From contig JAEUVJ010000002.1 in the NCBI GenBank assembly GCA_016787085.1, positions 1-64,000 on the forward strand: DNA of 64,000 nt, in the 5' to 3' direction. The translations under genes were made by a program, and so were the position numbers. This stretch comes from Chitinophagaceae bacterium. Its GTDB lineage: Bacteria > Bacteroidota > Bacteroidia > Chitinophagales > Chitinophagaceae. Below are positions 8,479-18,626 of this stretch, piece by piece. The notes under the pieces are model-generated. The model was not told the DNA's origin. It searched no databases and saw only the letters and a list, made by a program, of their open reading frames with translations. Numbering within the stretch: the stretch's first letter is position 1; each line of letters begins with the position of its first letter.

Positions 8479-9545
8479 TACGAAGAATGAAATATCATCC
8501 TTTTTTTATAAGGCTGTTTAACTGGGAATACTGGCCTTTTCATGTTGTATACGGGCCGGTTTATTTTTACTGGCTATGGCTATGTATCAGGTCAAGATCT
8601 TTCTTCTTTTTCAATACATCGAATCCTTCTATTAAGAACGGCGGTTTCCTGATGGAGTCCAAAAAGGAAATCTATGACCTGCTGCCCGAAGGTAGTTACC
8701 CGGAAACATTGTTTTTTACAGCAGGTACTAAACCGGCGGAAGTGATCAATGCTGTTTATATGAATCACCTGCGTTACCCCCTGGTGGGTAAACCTGATAT
8801 TGGTATGCAGGGGAAAGCGGTCAAAAAGCTGGATAATGAAATGGAACTGGTGGAGTATGTGCTTCATTCAAAAGTAGATTTCCTGATGCAGGAGTTTGTT
8901 CCGTTTGAAAATGAGGCGGGCATTTTCTATTACCGGTACCCTAACGAAGAAAGAGGACATATCTCCGGGATCGTCAGCAAAGAGTTCTTGACAGTCACAG
9001 GCGATGGGGTATCAGATATTGAAGGGCTGCTCAAAAAAAACAAAAGGTATATTCTTCAACTGCCTGTACTGAGAAAAACCTATGGGGCCCGTCTTGGAAG
9101 AGTTTTGCCGGAGGGAGAGGAGTTCATTATGGTCCCGTACGGCAATCATGTACGTGGGGCCAAATTTGTTGATGCCAGTCACCTGGCCGATGAAAGACTG
9201 GTGAAGGCGATAGATAACGTATGCCGGCAGGTCAACGGTTTTTATTACGGCAGAATGGATATCAGGTATAATACCTGGGAGGAGTTAAGAGAAGGGAAGA
9301 ATTTTTCCATCATCGAACTGAACGGAGCCGGCAGCGAGCCCACTCATATATACGATCCCGAACATTCTGTCTTTTTTGCATGGAGGGAGATCACCCGCCA
9401 CTGGAAGATACTATGGAAGATCAGCCGCCTCAATCACAAAATAACAAAACAGCCTTATATGGCTACCAGGGCCGGACTCTCTATGCTAAAGGAAAATAAA
9501 CAGTATATAAAAATGATCGAAGATGCTGCAGGCAAAAGGGCTTAA
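8475..9545 (+). CDS. ATP-grasp domain protein (D-Ala-D-Ala ligase-like)
   Basis: This 356-residue protein has ATP-grasp features: PLVGKPDIGMQG (ATP-binding Lys about residue 101), FLMQEFVPFENEAGIF (adenine-side Glu) and GRMDIR followed by IIELNGAGSEPTH, which supplies the Mg2+ ligands. ATP-grasp enzymes ligate a carboxylate to an amine or thiol through an acyl phosphate. The N-terminal 45 residues are hydrophobic and aromatic-rich (WEYWPFHVVYGPVYFYWLW), suggesting membrane association, unlike cytosolic Ddl. It overlaps the NRDE gene by 4 bp and precedes a LysE-type exporter by 3 bp. The product is unknown. Confidence 0.8.
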   Translation: MIRRMKYHPFFIRLFNWEYWPFHVVYGPVYFYWLWLCIRSRSFFFFNTSNPSIKNGGFLMESKKEIYDLLPEGSYPETLFFTAGTKPAEVINAVYMNHLRYPLVGKPDIGMQGKAVKKLDNEMELVEYVLHSKVDFLMQEFVPFENEAGIFYYRYPNEERGHISGIVSKEFLTVTGDGVSDIEGLLKKNKRYILQLPVLRKTYGARLGRVLPEGEEFIMVPYGNHVRGAKFVDASHLADERLVKAIDNVCRQVNGFYYGRMDIRYNTWEELREGKNFSIIELNGAGSEPTHIYDPEHSVFFAWREITRHWKILWKISRLNHKITKQPYMATRAGLSMLKENKQYIKMIEDAAGKRA

Positions 9546-9548
9546 TGG

Positions 9549-10214
9549 ATGAAACAACCTCTCCGGATATTTTACTGGGGGATGCTGATCAGTTTCCTGG
9601 GTTCGTTGCCTCCGGGTGCGATGAATATAGTGGCCATACAGGTATCTTCTAAGCAAGGCAGTGGCCAGGGAATGATCTATGCATTGGGTTCTATGCTGGC
9701 AGAAGTGATCATTGTGCGGGTGGCATTATCGGGTATGAGCTGGCTGACACGAAGCCGGAAATTTTTCCAGGCACTGGAATGGATGACTGCGGGTTTGCTG
9801 GTTATCTTTTCGGTAACTTGTTTTATTACCGCGGGCTCAGTACAGGTAGCACAAGGGCTTTTGCCCAACCTTGTATTACCGCCATTTGCTACCGGTATCC
9901 TTGTCAGCGCTTTCAATCCCCTGCACATACCTTTCTGGCTGGGCTGGAGCACTGTATTGATGGAGAAAAGTATTTTGGGCACCGGGTACTATCATTATAA
10001 TATATATGTGACAGGTATAGGCATCGGAACTATAGCCGGGTTCACCCTTTTCATTTTTGGAGGACAATACCTGCTTGAATCGCTTCAATCATACCAGTTG
10101 GCTATAAACATCATTATCGGAATTGTTCTGTTTGTCGTGGCTTTTTTTCATATCAGGAAGATCATTTCCGTCCCGGCTGCTATACGGTATTCAAGATTGT
10201 TTCGCCGGTCATAG
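9549..10214 (+). CDS. LysE-family transporter
   Basis: This 221-residue protein has about six transmembrane helices and the LysE/RhtB hallmark LGSLPPGAMN near residues 18-27. The family exports amino acids or derivatives. It is last in the DinB-NRDE-ATP-grasp-LysE run, so it might export the product of the ATP-grasp ligase; that link is inference. It converges on the sigma-54 activator gene with only 5 bp between stops. Confidence 0.82.
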   Translation: MKQPLRIFYWGMLISFLGSLPPGAMNIVAIQVSSKQGSGQGMIYALGSMLAEVIIVRVALSGMSWLTRSRKFFQALEWMTAGLLVIFSVTCFITAGSVQVAQGLLPNLVLPPFATGILVSAFNPLHIPFWLGWSTVLMEKSILGTGYYHYNIYVTGIGIGTIAGFTLFIFGGQYLLESLQSYQLAINIIIGIVLFVVAFFHIRKIISVPAAIRYSRLFRRS

Positions 10215-10219
10215 AAAGA

Positions 10220-12961
10220 TCAGGATTCCCTTTTTATTCCCATCTTTTTCATCCGGGCTTCCAGTGTAGTAGGATTGAGTCCAAGAATTTTCGCTGCTCC
10301 TTTTTCGCCGCTTACTTTCCAGCCGGTCTTTTTCAAAACTTCAATGATGTGTTCACGTTCTACATCTTCCAGCTTTACCGCTTTGGGATCATTGCCGTTT
10401 CCGCTATGGACTATTTTTTCAGTGGGTATCCAGTCTCCGTATTCCAGTGAGCTGCCCGTACTCAATATCATGGCTCTTTCAATAATATTTTCCAGCTCTC
10501 GTATATTTCCCGGCCAGTTATATGCCATCAACGCATTCATGACCGTATCGGATACGTCAGTAATCTTTCTGCCGATCTTTCCTTCATGTTTCTGGCAAAA
10601 ATGTTTTACCAGAAGCGGGATGTCTTCTTTTCGCTCTCTAAGCGGCGGGCAAATGATGGGAAATACATTAAGACGGTAATACAGGTCTTCGCGGAATTCT
10701 TTCTTTTCAATGGCTTGCTGAAGGTCACGGTTGGTAGCAGCTATCACCCGCACATTTACTTTCATGGTTCTGGGGTTGCCCAGTCTTTCAAATTCGCCTT
10801 CCTGAAGCACACGCAGCAACTTGGCCTGAAGCTCTACTGGTAGTTCGCCGATTTCATCCAAAAAAATAGATCCGCCATCTGCTAATTCAAAACGGCCGAT
10901 CTTTCGGTCCATAGCTCCTGTGAAGGCGCCTTTTTCATGGCCGAAGAGTTCACTTTCGATCAGGTTGGCCGGCAGAGTAGCGCAATTCACTTTTATTAAT
11001 GGCCGCTTGCTGCGGTTGCTGATATTATGTACGGCCCTTGCTATAAGTTCTTTCCCTGTTCCGGATTCTCCAAGTATCAATACGGTGGCATCCGTGGAAG
11101 CCACCTGTTGTATCTGTTGTAATACCTTTTTGAAATTTCCGCTTTTGCTGACGATCTCTGCAAAATTGTAATTCAGCTTTATTTCTTCCTGCAGGTATTG
11201 GTTCTGAGCTTTTAGCCGGGCCTGTTCTTTTTCCATCATCACTTTGTCGGTGATGTCCACGAACATAGTCCGGGTAAATTGCCCCCCGGGATCTGGGTTT
11301 GACCACCATTGTATCCAAATAGGCTGTCCATTGTCTTTGCGTCGCAGTTCCAGCACTACCCCGCTGGTATCTGTACCCCGTCCTATGGAGTCAAAGGCTT
11401 CTTTGAGCCGTTGCTGTGCATCAGGTGTATCAGGCGCCAGTGTCTTTCCATAAGTATGAGATACTTCGTCAGGCCGTACGCCCAGAATGCGCAAGGCGGC
11501 CTTATTGGCTTTTATAAATTTTGAATCAAGTCCTTCATGCACATACGCAATAGGAGCTTCCTCAAACAGATCCCGGTAGCGCTGGTTGCTTTCTTCCAGC
11601 AAACTTTCCAGTTCGATATTCGCCAGCCTTAATTTTTCTTCCGCTTTCATTCGTTCTATTTCAGCCCCGGCCCTGGCGGCAAAAATTTTCAGGATGGCAG
11701 CCTGGTTCTTTTCCGTCGTGACAGGGTTAGGATCAACAGCGAGAATATGACCGATGATTTCTCCTGTCCGGGTGCTGTAGATCGGGACACCTACTGCTGC
11801 TTCAATATCTTTTTCTTTTGGATATTTTGCCTGTACGCCTGCGGGCATAAAGAAATCTTTGCCCTGCATAATGATCTCGCAGGGAATATCTGCCGTATCA
11901 TATTCGATATTATCCAATACTTTTTCCCCGTCTACATAGCAAAGGGTGCGCAGCCTTGTTTTTTCATCATTTGCACATTCTGTGATCAGCGCATAGCGCA
12001 TGGTGAGTGTCATGGTGATGTGCCTCGCCAGTTCAATCAAAAAGTCTTCGCCTGTCAGGCCAGAGGTAGCTTCTGATACTGTGCGAAGCAGTTCTTCTTC
12101 CATCTTCCGCTGCCGGGTATCCCGTACAATACTACAGGTATACTCACGGCCTTCAAATACCATAAAGTTTTGCGTGATCTCAATGTCAATGACCGTTCCG
12201 TCCTTTCGTTTGAATTTTGCATCCAGGTTCACTTTTTTCTTTTCCCGGAGATTATTCCAAACGGATGTCCAGTTTGACTGCTGTACCGTTTGATTGACAT
12301 CGAAAACATGCATCTTTTTCAGTTCATCTACGGAGTAGCCCGATAATTCTTCAGCGCTTTTATTGGCCTGCCAGATATTACCTTCCTGGTCAATCCAGAA
12401 TACTGCTTCGCGGAGATGGTTCATAGTGAAAGCATAAAATTCATTTTCCTTCATCTGACGCTGCAATTCCTTTTCTGCTTTCATTCGCTCGATTTCAGCT
12501 CCAATCCGTGAAGCGAATATTTTTAAAATAGCCGTTTGATTGCTTTCATCCGTGACAGGATGCGGGTTAGATACAATGATGTGACCGATTATTTTCCCTG
12601 TTACAGAACTATGAATGGGCACGCCTGTGGCCGCTTCAATTCCTTTTGATTCGGGAAACTGTTTATATACTTCACGGGGGATGAAAATTTCGCTGCCTTT
12701 TAATATCAGTTCGCAGGGGCGGCCGCTGGTGTCATATTCAATATTGTCAGCCACCGTATTGCCATTGACAAAGCAGAGAGTGCGTACATGGGTACCGCCT
12801 TCTTCAATACATTCTGCAATAAGTGCAAATTGCATTTTCAGCACCCTGGCGAAACCCCGGCAAAGTTCATCCAAAAGGTCTTTGCCCGTAAGACCCGACG
12901 TGGCTTCGGAGATAATATGAAGGAAGTCTTGTTCTGATACCTTTGATGAGGTTCTGGCCAT
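10220..12961 (-). CDS. Sigma-54 activator with GAF-PAS-GAF-PAS input
   Basis: This 913-residue regulator has two closely related GAF domains (about 18-165 and 290-440), each followed by a PAS domain (about 170-285 and 445-575), a coiled segment, then a sigma-54 AAA+ domain (about 610-840) with Walker A GESGTGKE (about 628), GAFTGA (about 677, contacts sigma-54) and DEIGE Walker B, and a Fis-type helix-turn-helix ([18 protein letters not shown]) at the end. It has no receiver or kinase domain, so it probably senses a ligand directly. It is monocistronic and convergent with the LysE gene. I found no convincing -24/-12 promoter near it, so its targets are unknown. Confidence 0.93.
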   Translation of the reverse strand: MARTSSKVSEQDFLHIISEATSGLTGKDLLDELCRGFARVLKMQFALIAECIEEGGTHVRTLCFVNGNTVADNIEYDTSGRPCELILKGSEIFIPREVYKQFPESKGIEAATGVPIHSSVTGKIIGHIIVSNPHPVTDESNQTAILKIFASRIGAEIERMKAEKELQRQMKENEFYAFTMNHLREAVFWIDQEGNIWQANKSAEELSGYSVDELKKMHVFDVNQTVQQSNWTSVWNNLREKKKVNLDAKFKRKDGTVIDIEITQNFMVFEGREYTCSIVRDTRQRKMEEELLRTVSEATSGLTGEDFLIELARHITMTLTMRYALITECANDEKTRLRTLCYVDGEKVLDNIEYDTADIPCEIIMQGKDFFMPAGVQAKYPKEKDIEAAVGVPIYSTRTGEIIGHILAVDPNPVTTEKNQAAILKIFAARAGAEIERMKAEEKLRLANIELESLLEESNQRYRDLFEEAPIAYVHEGLDSKFIKANKAALRILGVRPDEVSHTYGKTLAPDTPDAQQRLKEAFDSIGRGTDTSGVVLELRRKDNGQPIWIQWWSNPDPGGQFTRTMFVDITDKVMMEKEQARLKAQNQYLQEEIKLNYNFAEIVSKSGNFKKVLQQIQQVASTDATVLILGESGTGKELIARAVHNISNRSKRPLIKVNCATLPANLIESELFGHEKGAFTGAMDRKIGRFELADGGSIFLDEIGELPVELQAKLLRVLQEGEFERLGNPRTMKVNVRVIAATNRDLQQAIEKKEFREDLYYRLNVFPIICPPLRERKEDIPLLVKHFCQKHEGKIGRKITDVSDTVMNALMAYNWPGNIRELENIIERAMILSTGSSLEYGDWIPTEKIVHSGNGNDPKAVKLEDVEREHIIEVLKKTGWKVSGEKGAAKILGLNPTTLEARMKKMGIKRES

Positions 12962-13369
12962 GATGAAAGTCTCTGTATAACTGTATAAAGTTAATTATTA
13001 CGATCCGAAACATACATAAAATGGGTAGATAGAGGAGTCGCCTTTACGACAAATAAGGGATGCTGGTAATCAGCGGAGTGTGGCAACAGCTCTGGTAATA
13101 AAGACTTCGGTCGTCCGGAATTGCATTTAGCGCCACCACCCTTGCACAACTGATCCTTTGCCAGCGAGCATGTATCGTTAGAAACACATACATCGGTATC
13201 AGAATAAAAATACGAGCACCTGTAAGCCTGCTATTTCGCAAAAGAGACTGCTTTCATTGCAGTAAGCGGGTTCTTTTGCTTTGTCGGATTCAGTTAAGTA
13301 AGTTGTCAGCCGGGGAATAAAATAAAAACCCCGCAACATTCATTGCGGGGAGTGTTCTTCTTCAAAGCA
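12962..13369. other. Gene-free stretch upstream of the sigma-54 activator
   Basis: About 400 bp with no convincing gene. The only feature I can support is the tRNA terminator at its right end. Short open frames here have no family resemblance and no start signal. Confidence 0.5.
13324..13350 (-). terminator. Rho-independent terminator after tRNA-Glu
   Basis: CCCCGCAA (13329-13336) and TTGCGGGG (13343-13350) form a perfect 8-bp stem with a 6-nt loop. On the minus strand the stem is followed by TTTTTATTTTATT, a proper U-tract, 20 nt beyond the tRNA 3' end. Confidence 0.9.
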
Positions 13370-13444
13370 TGGTAGCCCGTACGAGATTCGAACTCGTATC
13401 ACCACCGTGAAAGGGTGGTGTCCTAACCCTTAGACGAACGGGCC
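13370..13444 (-). tRNA. tRNA-Glu (anticodon TTC)
   Basis: The minus strand reads GGCCCGT at the 5' end pairing with ACGGGCT, then discriminator A and an encoded CCA at 13370-13372. The anticodon arm is CCACC-CTTTCAC-GGTGG, giving TTC for glutamate. The T-arm GTTCGAATC is present. Length is 75 nt including CCA. A terminator follows directly. Confidence 0.95.
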
Positions 13445-13652
13445 GTTTTTAAGGGACGGCAAAGATAGGTTTGTACTGCTTTTCAGCCAAATGTTTTTCG
13501 GCTTTTATCAGGCGGCTGTTTTCCCCGGTCAGTACACATTTCCCGAAATGGCCTATGACTGATATACCTTTTTTTGATGAATTCTGTCATAGTGGGTAAA
13601 ATGTAGTTTTTCATACCTTCGCCACTCCTTTTAAAATTTAAACTATTGGAAA

Positions 13653-14666
13653 ATGAGCACAGTTAAAGTTGCTATCAACGGATTCGGACGTATCGGACGC
13701 CTTGTATATCGCCAGATCTATAAAATGGACGGCATTGATGTAGTAGCCATCAATGACCTCACCAGCCCTAAAGTATTGGCCCACCTGCTGAAATATGACA
13801 GTGCGCAGGGCCGTTTTGATGCCGATGTAAAAGCTAATGAAGATGCTATTGTTGTGAACGGTGATACCGTTAAGATATATGCCCAGAAGAACCCGGCGGA
13901 TATTCCCTGGAAAAGCCATGATGTGGATGTGGTGCTGGAATGTACCGGTTTCTTTACGGATAAAGCAAAAGCAGAAGCACACCTGGCCGCCGGAGCGAAA
14001 AGGGTGGTGATCTCCGCTCCAGCAACTGGCGACCTTAAGACGATCGTTTTCAATGTTAACCATAAAGCACTTGATGGAAGCGAAACTATTATCAGTTGTG
14101 CTTCATGTACCACCAACTGCCTGGCGCCGATGGCACAGGTGCTGGATGAAAAATTCGGTATCGTGAACGGGCTGATGACCACAGTACATGCTTATACCAA
14201 CGACCAGAACACACAGGATGCACCTCACCCCAAAGGGGATCTGAGAAGGGCAAGAGCCGCTGCACAGAACATTGTGCCTAACAGTACCGGCGCTGCCAAA
14301 GCGATCGGACTGGTATTGCCTGGCCTGAAAGGAAAATTAGACGGCAGTGCACAGCGTGTGCCGACATTGACCGGCTCACTGACTGAGGTGACAGCTATGC
14401 TGGGCAAAAAAGTAACCGTAGAAGAAGTGAATGCAGCGATGAAAGCAGCAGCCAATGAAAGCTTTGGATACACGGAAGATGAGATCGTGAGCAGCGATAT
14501 CATCGGCATTTCTTACGGCTCATTGTTTGATGCTACACAAACAAGAGTACAGACAGTAGGAGATACACAACTGGTGAGAACGGTAAGCTGGTATGATAAT
14601 GAAATGAGTTATGTAAGCCAGCTCGTAAGAACTGTGCACTATTTTGCGAAACTGATAAGCAAATAA
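13653..14666 (+). CDS. gap: Glyceraldehyde-3-phosphate dehydrogenase, type I
   Basis: This 337-residue enzyme converts glyceraldehyde 3-phosphate to 1,3-bisphosphoglycerate in cytosolic glycolysis. It starts with the Rossmann motif INGFGRIGR (8-16); the catalytic cysteine is Cys152 in SCASCTTNC, and Asp35 in AINDL indicates NAD+ preference. Length is normal for the family. It is followed by a terminator and then pgk, the next glycolytic step. Confidence 0.97.
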   Translation: MSTVKVAINGFGRIGRLVYRQIYKMDGIDVVAINDLTSPKVLAHLLKYDSAQGRFDADVKANEDAIVVNGDTVKIYAQKNPADIPWKSHDVDVVLECTGFFTDKAKAEAHLAAGAKRVVISAPATGDLKTIVFNVNHKALDGSETIISCASCTTNCLAPMAQVLDEKFGIVNGLMTTVHAYTNDQNTQDAPHPKGDLRRARAAAQNIVPNSTGAAKAIGLVLPGLKGKLDGSAQRVPTLTGSLTEVTAMLGKKVTVEEVNAAMKAAANESFGYTEDEIVSSDIIGISYGSLFDATQTRVQTVGDTQLVRTVSWYDNEMSYVSQLVRTVHYFAKLISK

Positions 14667-14676
14667 GATATGAAGC

Positions 14677-14710
14677 AAATGTCCCGGTCTTATCGGGACA
14701 TTTTTCTTTC
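14677..14710 (+). terminator. Terminator between gap and pgk
   Basis: AAATGTCCCG (14677-14686) and CGGGACATTT (14694-14703) form a 10-bp stem with a 7-nt loop followed by TTCTTTC. It separates gap from pgk, so much of the gap transcript should end here. Confidence 0.85.
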
Positions 14711-14713
14711 TGC

Positions 14714-14721
14714 TAATTTTG
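14714..14721 (+). promoter_or_regulatory. Candidate -7 promoter element for pgk
   Basis: TAATTTTG matches the Bacteroidota -7 consensus TAnnTTTG exactly, just after the gap terminator and about 22-30 bp before the pgk start codon. The expected -33 position falls in the terminator stem and shows no clear TTG, so this is a partial match. Confidence 0.4.
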
Positions 14722-14743
14722 AGTACCACAAACTGAAATGACC

Positions 14744-15940
14744 ATGTCAAAATTTTCTGCATACAATTTTTCGGGTCAAAAAACATTGATCCGCGTTGAC
14801 TTTAACGTGCCGCTGAATGATAAATATGAGATCACGGATGATACCAGGATGAGAGCGGCCATACCTACCATTAAAAAGATAACAGCCGATGGGGGCAGTG
14901 TGATATTGATGTCGCATCTCGGACGCCCTAAGGACGGGCCAACGGAAAAATATTCGCTGAAACACCTGGTCAATCATTTGTCCAAATTGCTTGGAGGCGC
15001 TGCGGTGGCTTTTGCTAATGATTGCATCGGCAAAGAAGCAGAAGATGCGGCTGCGAAACTGCAACCCGGGCAGGTATTGTTGCTGGAGAACCTGCGTTTT
15101 TACAAGGAAGAAGAAAAGGGCAACGAACAGTTTGCTGAAAAACTGGCGAAGCTGGGTACCGTATATGTGAACGATGCTTTTGGAACGGCGCATCGTGCCC
15201 ATGCCTCTACTGCCGTTATTGCAAAGTTCTTTCCGGCAGATAAAAGAATGTTCGGACTGCTGATGGAAGGCGAAGTGTCAAGCGCCGAAAAGGTGCTGCA
15301 CAATTCTCAAAAACCGTTTGTAGCTATTATTGGTGGCGCTAAGGTGTCGGATAAAATACTCATCATTGAGAATTTGCTGGAAAGGGCAACGGATATAATT
15401 ATCGGTGGCGGTATGGCCTATACGTTCATGAAAGCGGCAGGGGGTAAGATCGGTAAATCGCTTTGTGAAGAGGATAGGCTGGATACTGCTAATGAACTGA
15501 TCAAAAAAGCGGAAGCGAAAGGAGTATTTATCCACCTGCCATCTGATTCTGTAATTGCTGATAAGTTTGCCGCTGATGCAGAAACATCTGTAGCGCCAAG
15601 TAATAATATCCCTGATGGTTGGCTTGGACTTGATATCGGCCCCAATGCCTGTGATCAGTTTGCGAATGTGATCAAACGGTCGAAGACCATTCTGTGGAAT
15701 GGCCCGATGGGTGTTTTTGAAATGGAAAAATTCCAGCACGGTACTAAAGTAGTGGCAACTGCCATCGCAGAAGCTACTCAAAATGGTTCTTTCTCCCTGG
15801 TGGGCGGTGGCGACTCTGTGGCAGCTGTGAATCAATTCGGGTTTGCTGAAAAAGTAAGCTACGTTTCAACGGGAGGCGGCGCCATGCTCGAATATTTTGA
15901 GGGAAAGGTTTTGCCGGGTATTGCTGCCGTTCAGTCGTAA
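14744..15940 (+). CDS. pgk: Phosphoglycerate kinase
   Basis: This 398-residue enzyme transfers phosphate from 1,3-bisphosphoglycerate to ADP in glycolysis. Family signatures are visible: the N-terminal [35 protein letters not shown], the hinge segment [12 protein letters not shown] and the C-terminal nucleotide loop [12 protein letters not shown]. An in-frame ATG also lies at 14738; I prefer 14744 because MSKFSAYNF matches the usual family start. It is full length with normal motifs and carries its own downstream terminator. Confidence 0.97.
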   Translation: MSKFSAYNFSGQKTLIRVDFNVPLNDKYEITDDTRMRAAIPTIKKITADGGSVILMSHLGRPKDGPTEKYSLKHLVNHLSKLLGGAAVAFANDCIGKEAEDAAAKLQPGQVLLLENLRFYKEEEKGNEQFAEKLAKLGTVYVNDAFGTAHRAHASTAVIAKFFPADKRMFGLLMEGEVSSAEKVLHNSQKPFVAIIGGAKVSDKILIIENLLERATDIIIGGGMAYTFMKAAGGKIGKSLCEEDRLDTANELIKKAEAKGVFIHLPSDSVIADKFAADAETSVAPSNNIPDGWLGLDIGPNACDQFANVIKRSKTILWNGPMGVFEMEKFQHGTKVVATAIAEATQNGSFSLVGGGDSVAAVNQFGFAEKVSYVSTGGGAMLEYFEGKVLPGIAAVQS

Positions 15941-15970
15941 AATTCCGGTAACATATCTGCACGAAACAAG

Positions 15971-16000
15971 GGCCTCCGCTGAAATGGAGGCCTTTTATAT
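15971..16000 (+). terminator. Terminator after pgk
   Basis: GGCCTCC (15971-15977) pairs with GGAGGCC (15986-15992), followed by TTTTATAT, 30 bp after the pgk stop. Confidence 0.88.
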
Positions 16001-16079
16001 TAAATATGCTGAATTGACTCCTGCCGCTGTATTTCTTCAGCGGTTTTCCTTTAATTTCATGGCCTGAAAAAGTTACTTT

Positions 16080-16727
16080 ATGAGAGTCAAAATAACTGCC
16101 TTGCTGGTCTTTCTTTGCACCTCTGTTCTCCTTATTTCCTGCCAAAAGGAAGTGAGTGTTGAACTCGGAACCGGGAACGGAAATGGCAATGGCGGCGGTG
16201 GTAATAATAACAATAGTATTGAAGGTGATTATGATTATGTAGGTGTGCACGCCGTTACGCTCAGCACCGTCACCTTTACCATACTGGGTGAAGAAACAAA
16301 ATCAGTCACAACCAGCGATTACTACGGAAAGAACTGTACGGGTACAGTAAAAATTACCGCCAACCAGTTTATCTCGACAAATGTTGCGTATGATATAGAT
16401 ACGACCATGAATGTAAAAATGTACACCAATGGCGTATTGACAGACGATGAAGATTTCCCTTTTACCGCTTCTGTTCCGCCTACCGGCGGCACATCCACTT
16501 ATGTAAAGAACAGTGCTGATTCTATTACAGTGACGGGTTCATTCGGAAGTTCGCCCAATCCCTCTGGTAATAATCCCACGGGACCGATTGGTGCCAGGTT
16601 ATCCTGGTCGGGCGATACACTGATCATGAAAACATCTGCCAGTTTTACTCAGAATATCAGCCAAGGGGGAATACCCGCTGTTTTTGTTGGCAAGGTGAGT
16701 GCTGTTACCAAACTTAAAAAGCGCTGA
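16080..16727 (+). CDS. Lipoprotein of unknown function with a Gly/Asn-rich linker
   Basis: This 215-residue protein has a lipoprotein signal with lipobox LISC (Cys21), then a low-complexity Gly/Asn linker (about 30-46) and a beta-rich domain I do not recognise. It is presumably anchored in the envelope. The linker suggests the domain is held away from the membrane. It converges with the sugar dehydrogenase gene 21 bp away, so no functional link is implied. Confidence 0.75.
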   Translation: MRVKITALLVFLCTSVLLISCQKEVSVELGTGNGNGNGGGGNNNNSIEGDYDYVGVHAVTLSTVTFTILGEETKSVTTSDYYGKNCTGTVKITANQFISTNVAYDIDTTMNVKMYTNGVLTDDEDFPFTASVPPTGGTSTYVKNSADSITVTGSFGSSPNPSGNNPTGPIGARLSWSGDTLIMKTSASFTQNISQGGIPAVFVGKVSAVTKLKKR

Positions 16728-16748
16728 TCCTTTTCGTAAGACACTTCT

Positions 16749-17870
16749 TTACTTCTTTGTTACTTCAATGATCCTGTCATTATTGCCGCCATTGCTGGTG
16801 CAGATATATACTTTGCCTGCCGGCGAGATACAGATGTCCCGCATCCGGCCATATTTATTGGTAAAGTGTTCATTCGTTTCTGTTATACTGCCGAGGGAGT
16901 TATCCATTTTCATCTGGTAAAGCCTTGAGTTCTTCAAAGTAGCCAGCAGCAGTGAATTTTTCCATTGGGGGATCAGATCGCTGTTATAGAAATCAAGACC
17001 GGCTACGGCGGCTGTCGGCGTCCAGTTTTTAATGGGTTCGGCTACATTGTTGGCGGTGCAATAACTTTGCTCACCGGTCGTATTGCATAAACCTTCCACA
17101 TTCGGCCAGCCATAATTCCGTCCTTTGCTGATGATATTAATCTCATCATCGTTACTTGGACCATGTTCAGAACTGAACAAAATACCGTTTGCCAGTACAA
17201 GACCCTGCGGGTTGCGATGTCCCATTGACCAATAAGGATTGCCAGCAACCGGGTTATCAGCAGGGATGGTCCCGTCGGGATTAAGGCGCAGTATTTTACC
17301 ACTGGAAGAAGAAATATTTTGCGACAGTGATGTGTTAGCTGCATCACCGGTAGTGATGAATAATTTTTCATCCGGTATGGGGGTGATCAGCAGGCGGCTT
17401 CCGTTATGTATGCTGGCTGCGGCGATATTATCAATGATCGTTAACGGGGAGATCAGTGTGGTGCCGGTATAGGTATAGCGAACCACCTTTTCCCGGTAGT
17501 TGCCTCCGTTGTTGTAATTATACACCACAAAAACATGAGGAGATGTAGAGAATTTGGGATGCAATGCCATGCCAAGTAATCCGCCTTCACCATTACTCAC
17601 TACTTCAGCAATGGTCAGCAGCGGCGTCACCACACCCGTAGCAGGATTCACCCGGCTGACACGACCGCCACGTTCGGTCATCCAGATATGATTATCCGGT
17701 CCCCAGAGTATCTCCCAGGGATAATTGAGGCTATTCACGATAATGCTATCCTTTATTTCGACCGGGCCCGGTGGGGGTGCTGGCGGGTTGCTGCTATCCT
17801 TTTTCTTACAGTACAGCATCGTAGCAAGCGGTAATAAAAGGAGCCAGGTGTATTGACGGGAAAATTTCAT
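16749..17870 (-). CDS. PQQ-dependent soluble aldose/sorbosone dehydrogenase, lipoprotein
   Basis: This 373-residue beta-propeller enzyme has an N-terminal lipoprotein signal ending in MLYC. Glucose/sorbosone dehydrogenase motifs are present: YPWEILWGPDNHIWMTER near 50-68, EGGLLGMALHPKF near 95-107, GHRNPQGL and SSEHGPSNDDEIN further on. Such enzymes oxidise aldose sugars in the periplasm using PQQ. A proline-rich spacer follows the lipid anchor. It stands alone on the minus strand. The family is sure; the exact sugar is not. Confidence 0.88.
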   Translation of the reverse strand: MKFSRQYTWLLLLPLATMLYCKKKDSSNPPAPPPGPVEIKDSIIVNSLNYPWEILWGPDNHIWMTERGGRVSRVNPATGVVTPLLTIAEVVSNGEGGLLGMALHPKFSTSPHVFVVYNYNNGGNYREKVVRYTYTGTTLISPLTIIDNIAAASIHNGSRLLITPIPDEKLFITTGDAANTSLSQNISSSSGKILRLNPDGTIPADNPVAGNPYWSMGHRNPQGLVLANGILFSSEHGPSNDDEINIISKGRNYGWPNVEGLCNTTGEQSYCTANNVAEPIKNWTPTAAVAGLDFYNSDLIPQWKNSLLLATLKNSRLYQMKMDNSLGSITETNEHFTNKYGRMRDICISPAGKVYICTSNGGNNDRIIEVTKK

Positions 17871-18020
17871 AAGTATTGTTTATGGAGACAACCGGCTCTA
17901 AAATCATGCCGCAGAGCTAACCGGAAAGCCTGTTCAAGTTAAGTCATTTCCTGCGAAGCGAAAATTTACCCGTAGGAACTACGAAATGTTCTAATTTCGG
18001 TGTCACAAAATTAAATCGTT

Positions 18021-18614
18021 ATGAAAGGGACAAGAAACCTGGGATTACTTATTGTTTTAGGCATCATATTAATACTCGGTGCATGGACTTGTGGCGGGTA
18101 CAACGGCCTGGTGAAACAGGATGAGAATGTAAAAAAGTCCTGGAACAATGTGAATACAGAATATCAGAAAAGGGCAGACCTTGTAGGCAACCTCGTGAAT
18201 ACAGTAAAAGGAGCAGCCAACTTCGAGCAGGAAACATTGACGAAGCTGGTAGAGGCCCGTGCAAAAGCTACTTCTGTTAACCTGACGGCCGACCAATTAA
18301 CACCGGAAAATATCGCCAAATTCCAGGAAGCGCAGGGACAACTGACAGGATCACTCAGCCGCTTGCTGGCAGTAGTAGAGAATTACCCGGACCTGAAGGC
18401 CACACAGAACTTTCAGCAATTGCAGGGGCAGTTGGAAGGAATTGAGAATGGCATTCGTGATTCACGGCGCATCTTCAATGAATCCATCAATACATACAAT
18501 ACCAAAGTGCGTTCATTCCCGATGAACCTTTTTGCCGGTATGTTTGGCTTCAAAGCAAAAGAAGGTTTCAAAGCAGATGAAGGCGCTGATAAAGCCCCGA
18601 AGGTCGAATTCTAA
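18021..18614 (+). CDS. LemA family protein (copy 1)
   Basis: This 197-residue protein has one N-terminal membrane helix (about 6-26) followed by the LemA helical domain, with KSWNNVNTEYQKRADLVGNL and VVENYPDLKATQNFQQLQ as recognisable segments. LemA proteins are membrane-anchored, with most of the chain outside the cytoplasm; their function is poorly defined. A second LemA and two TPM proteins follow within 13 bp steps, a common LemA-TPM association. Confidence 0.93.
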   Translation: MKGTRNLGLLIVLGIILILGAWTCGGYNGLVKQDENVKKSWNNVNTEYQKRADLVGNLVNTVKGAANFEQETLTKLVEARAKATSVNLTADQLTPENIAKFQEAQGQLTGSLSRLLAVVENYPDLKATQNFQQLQGQLEGIENGIRDSRRIFNESINTYNTKVRSFPMNLFAGMFGFKAKEGFKADEGADKAPKVEF

Positions 18615-18626
18615 GCCGGTTATTTC

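Noticed and set aside
12962..13369. Possible sigma-54 promoters near the activator gene
   Set aside because: Candidate TGGC/TTGC pairs have the wrong spacing between the -24 and -12 elements.
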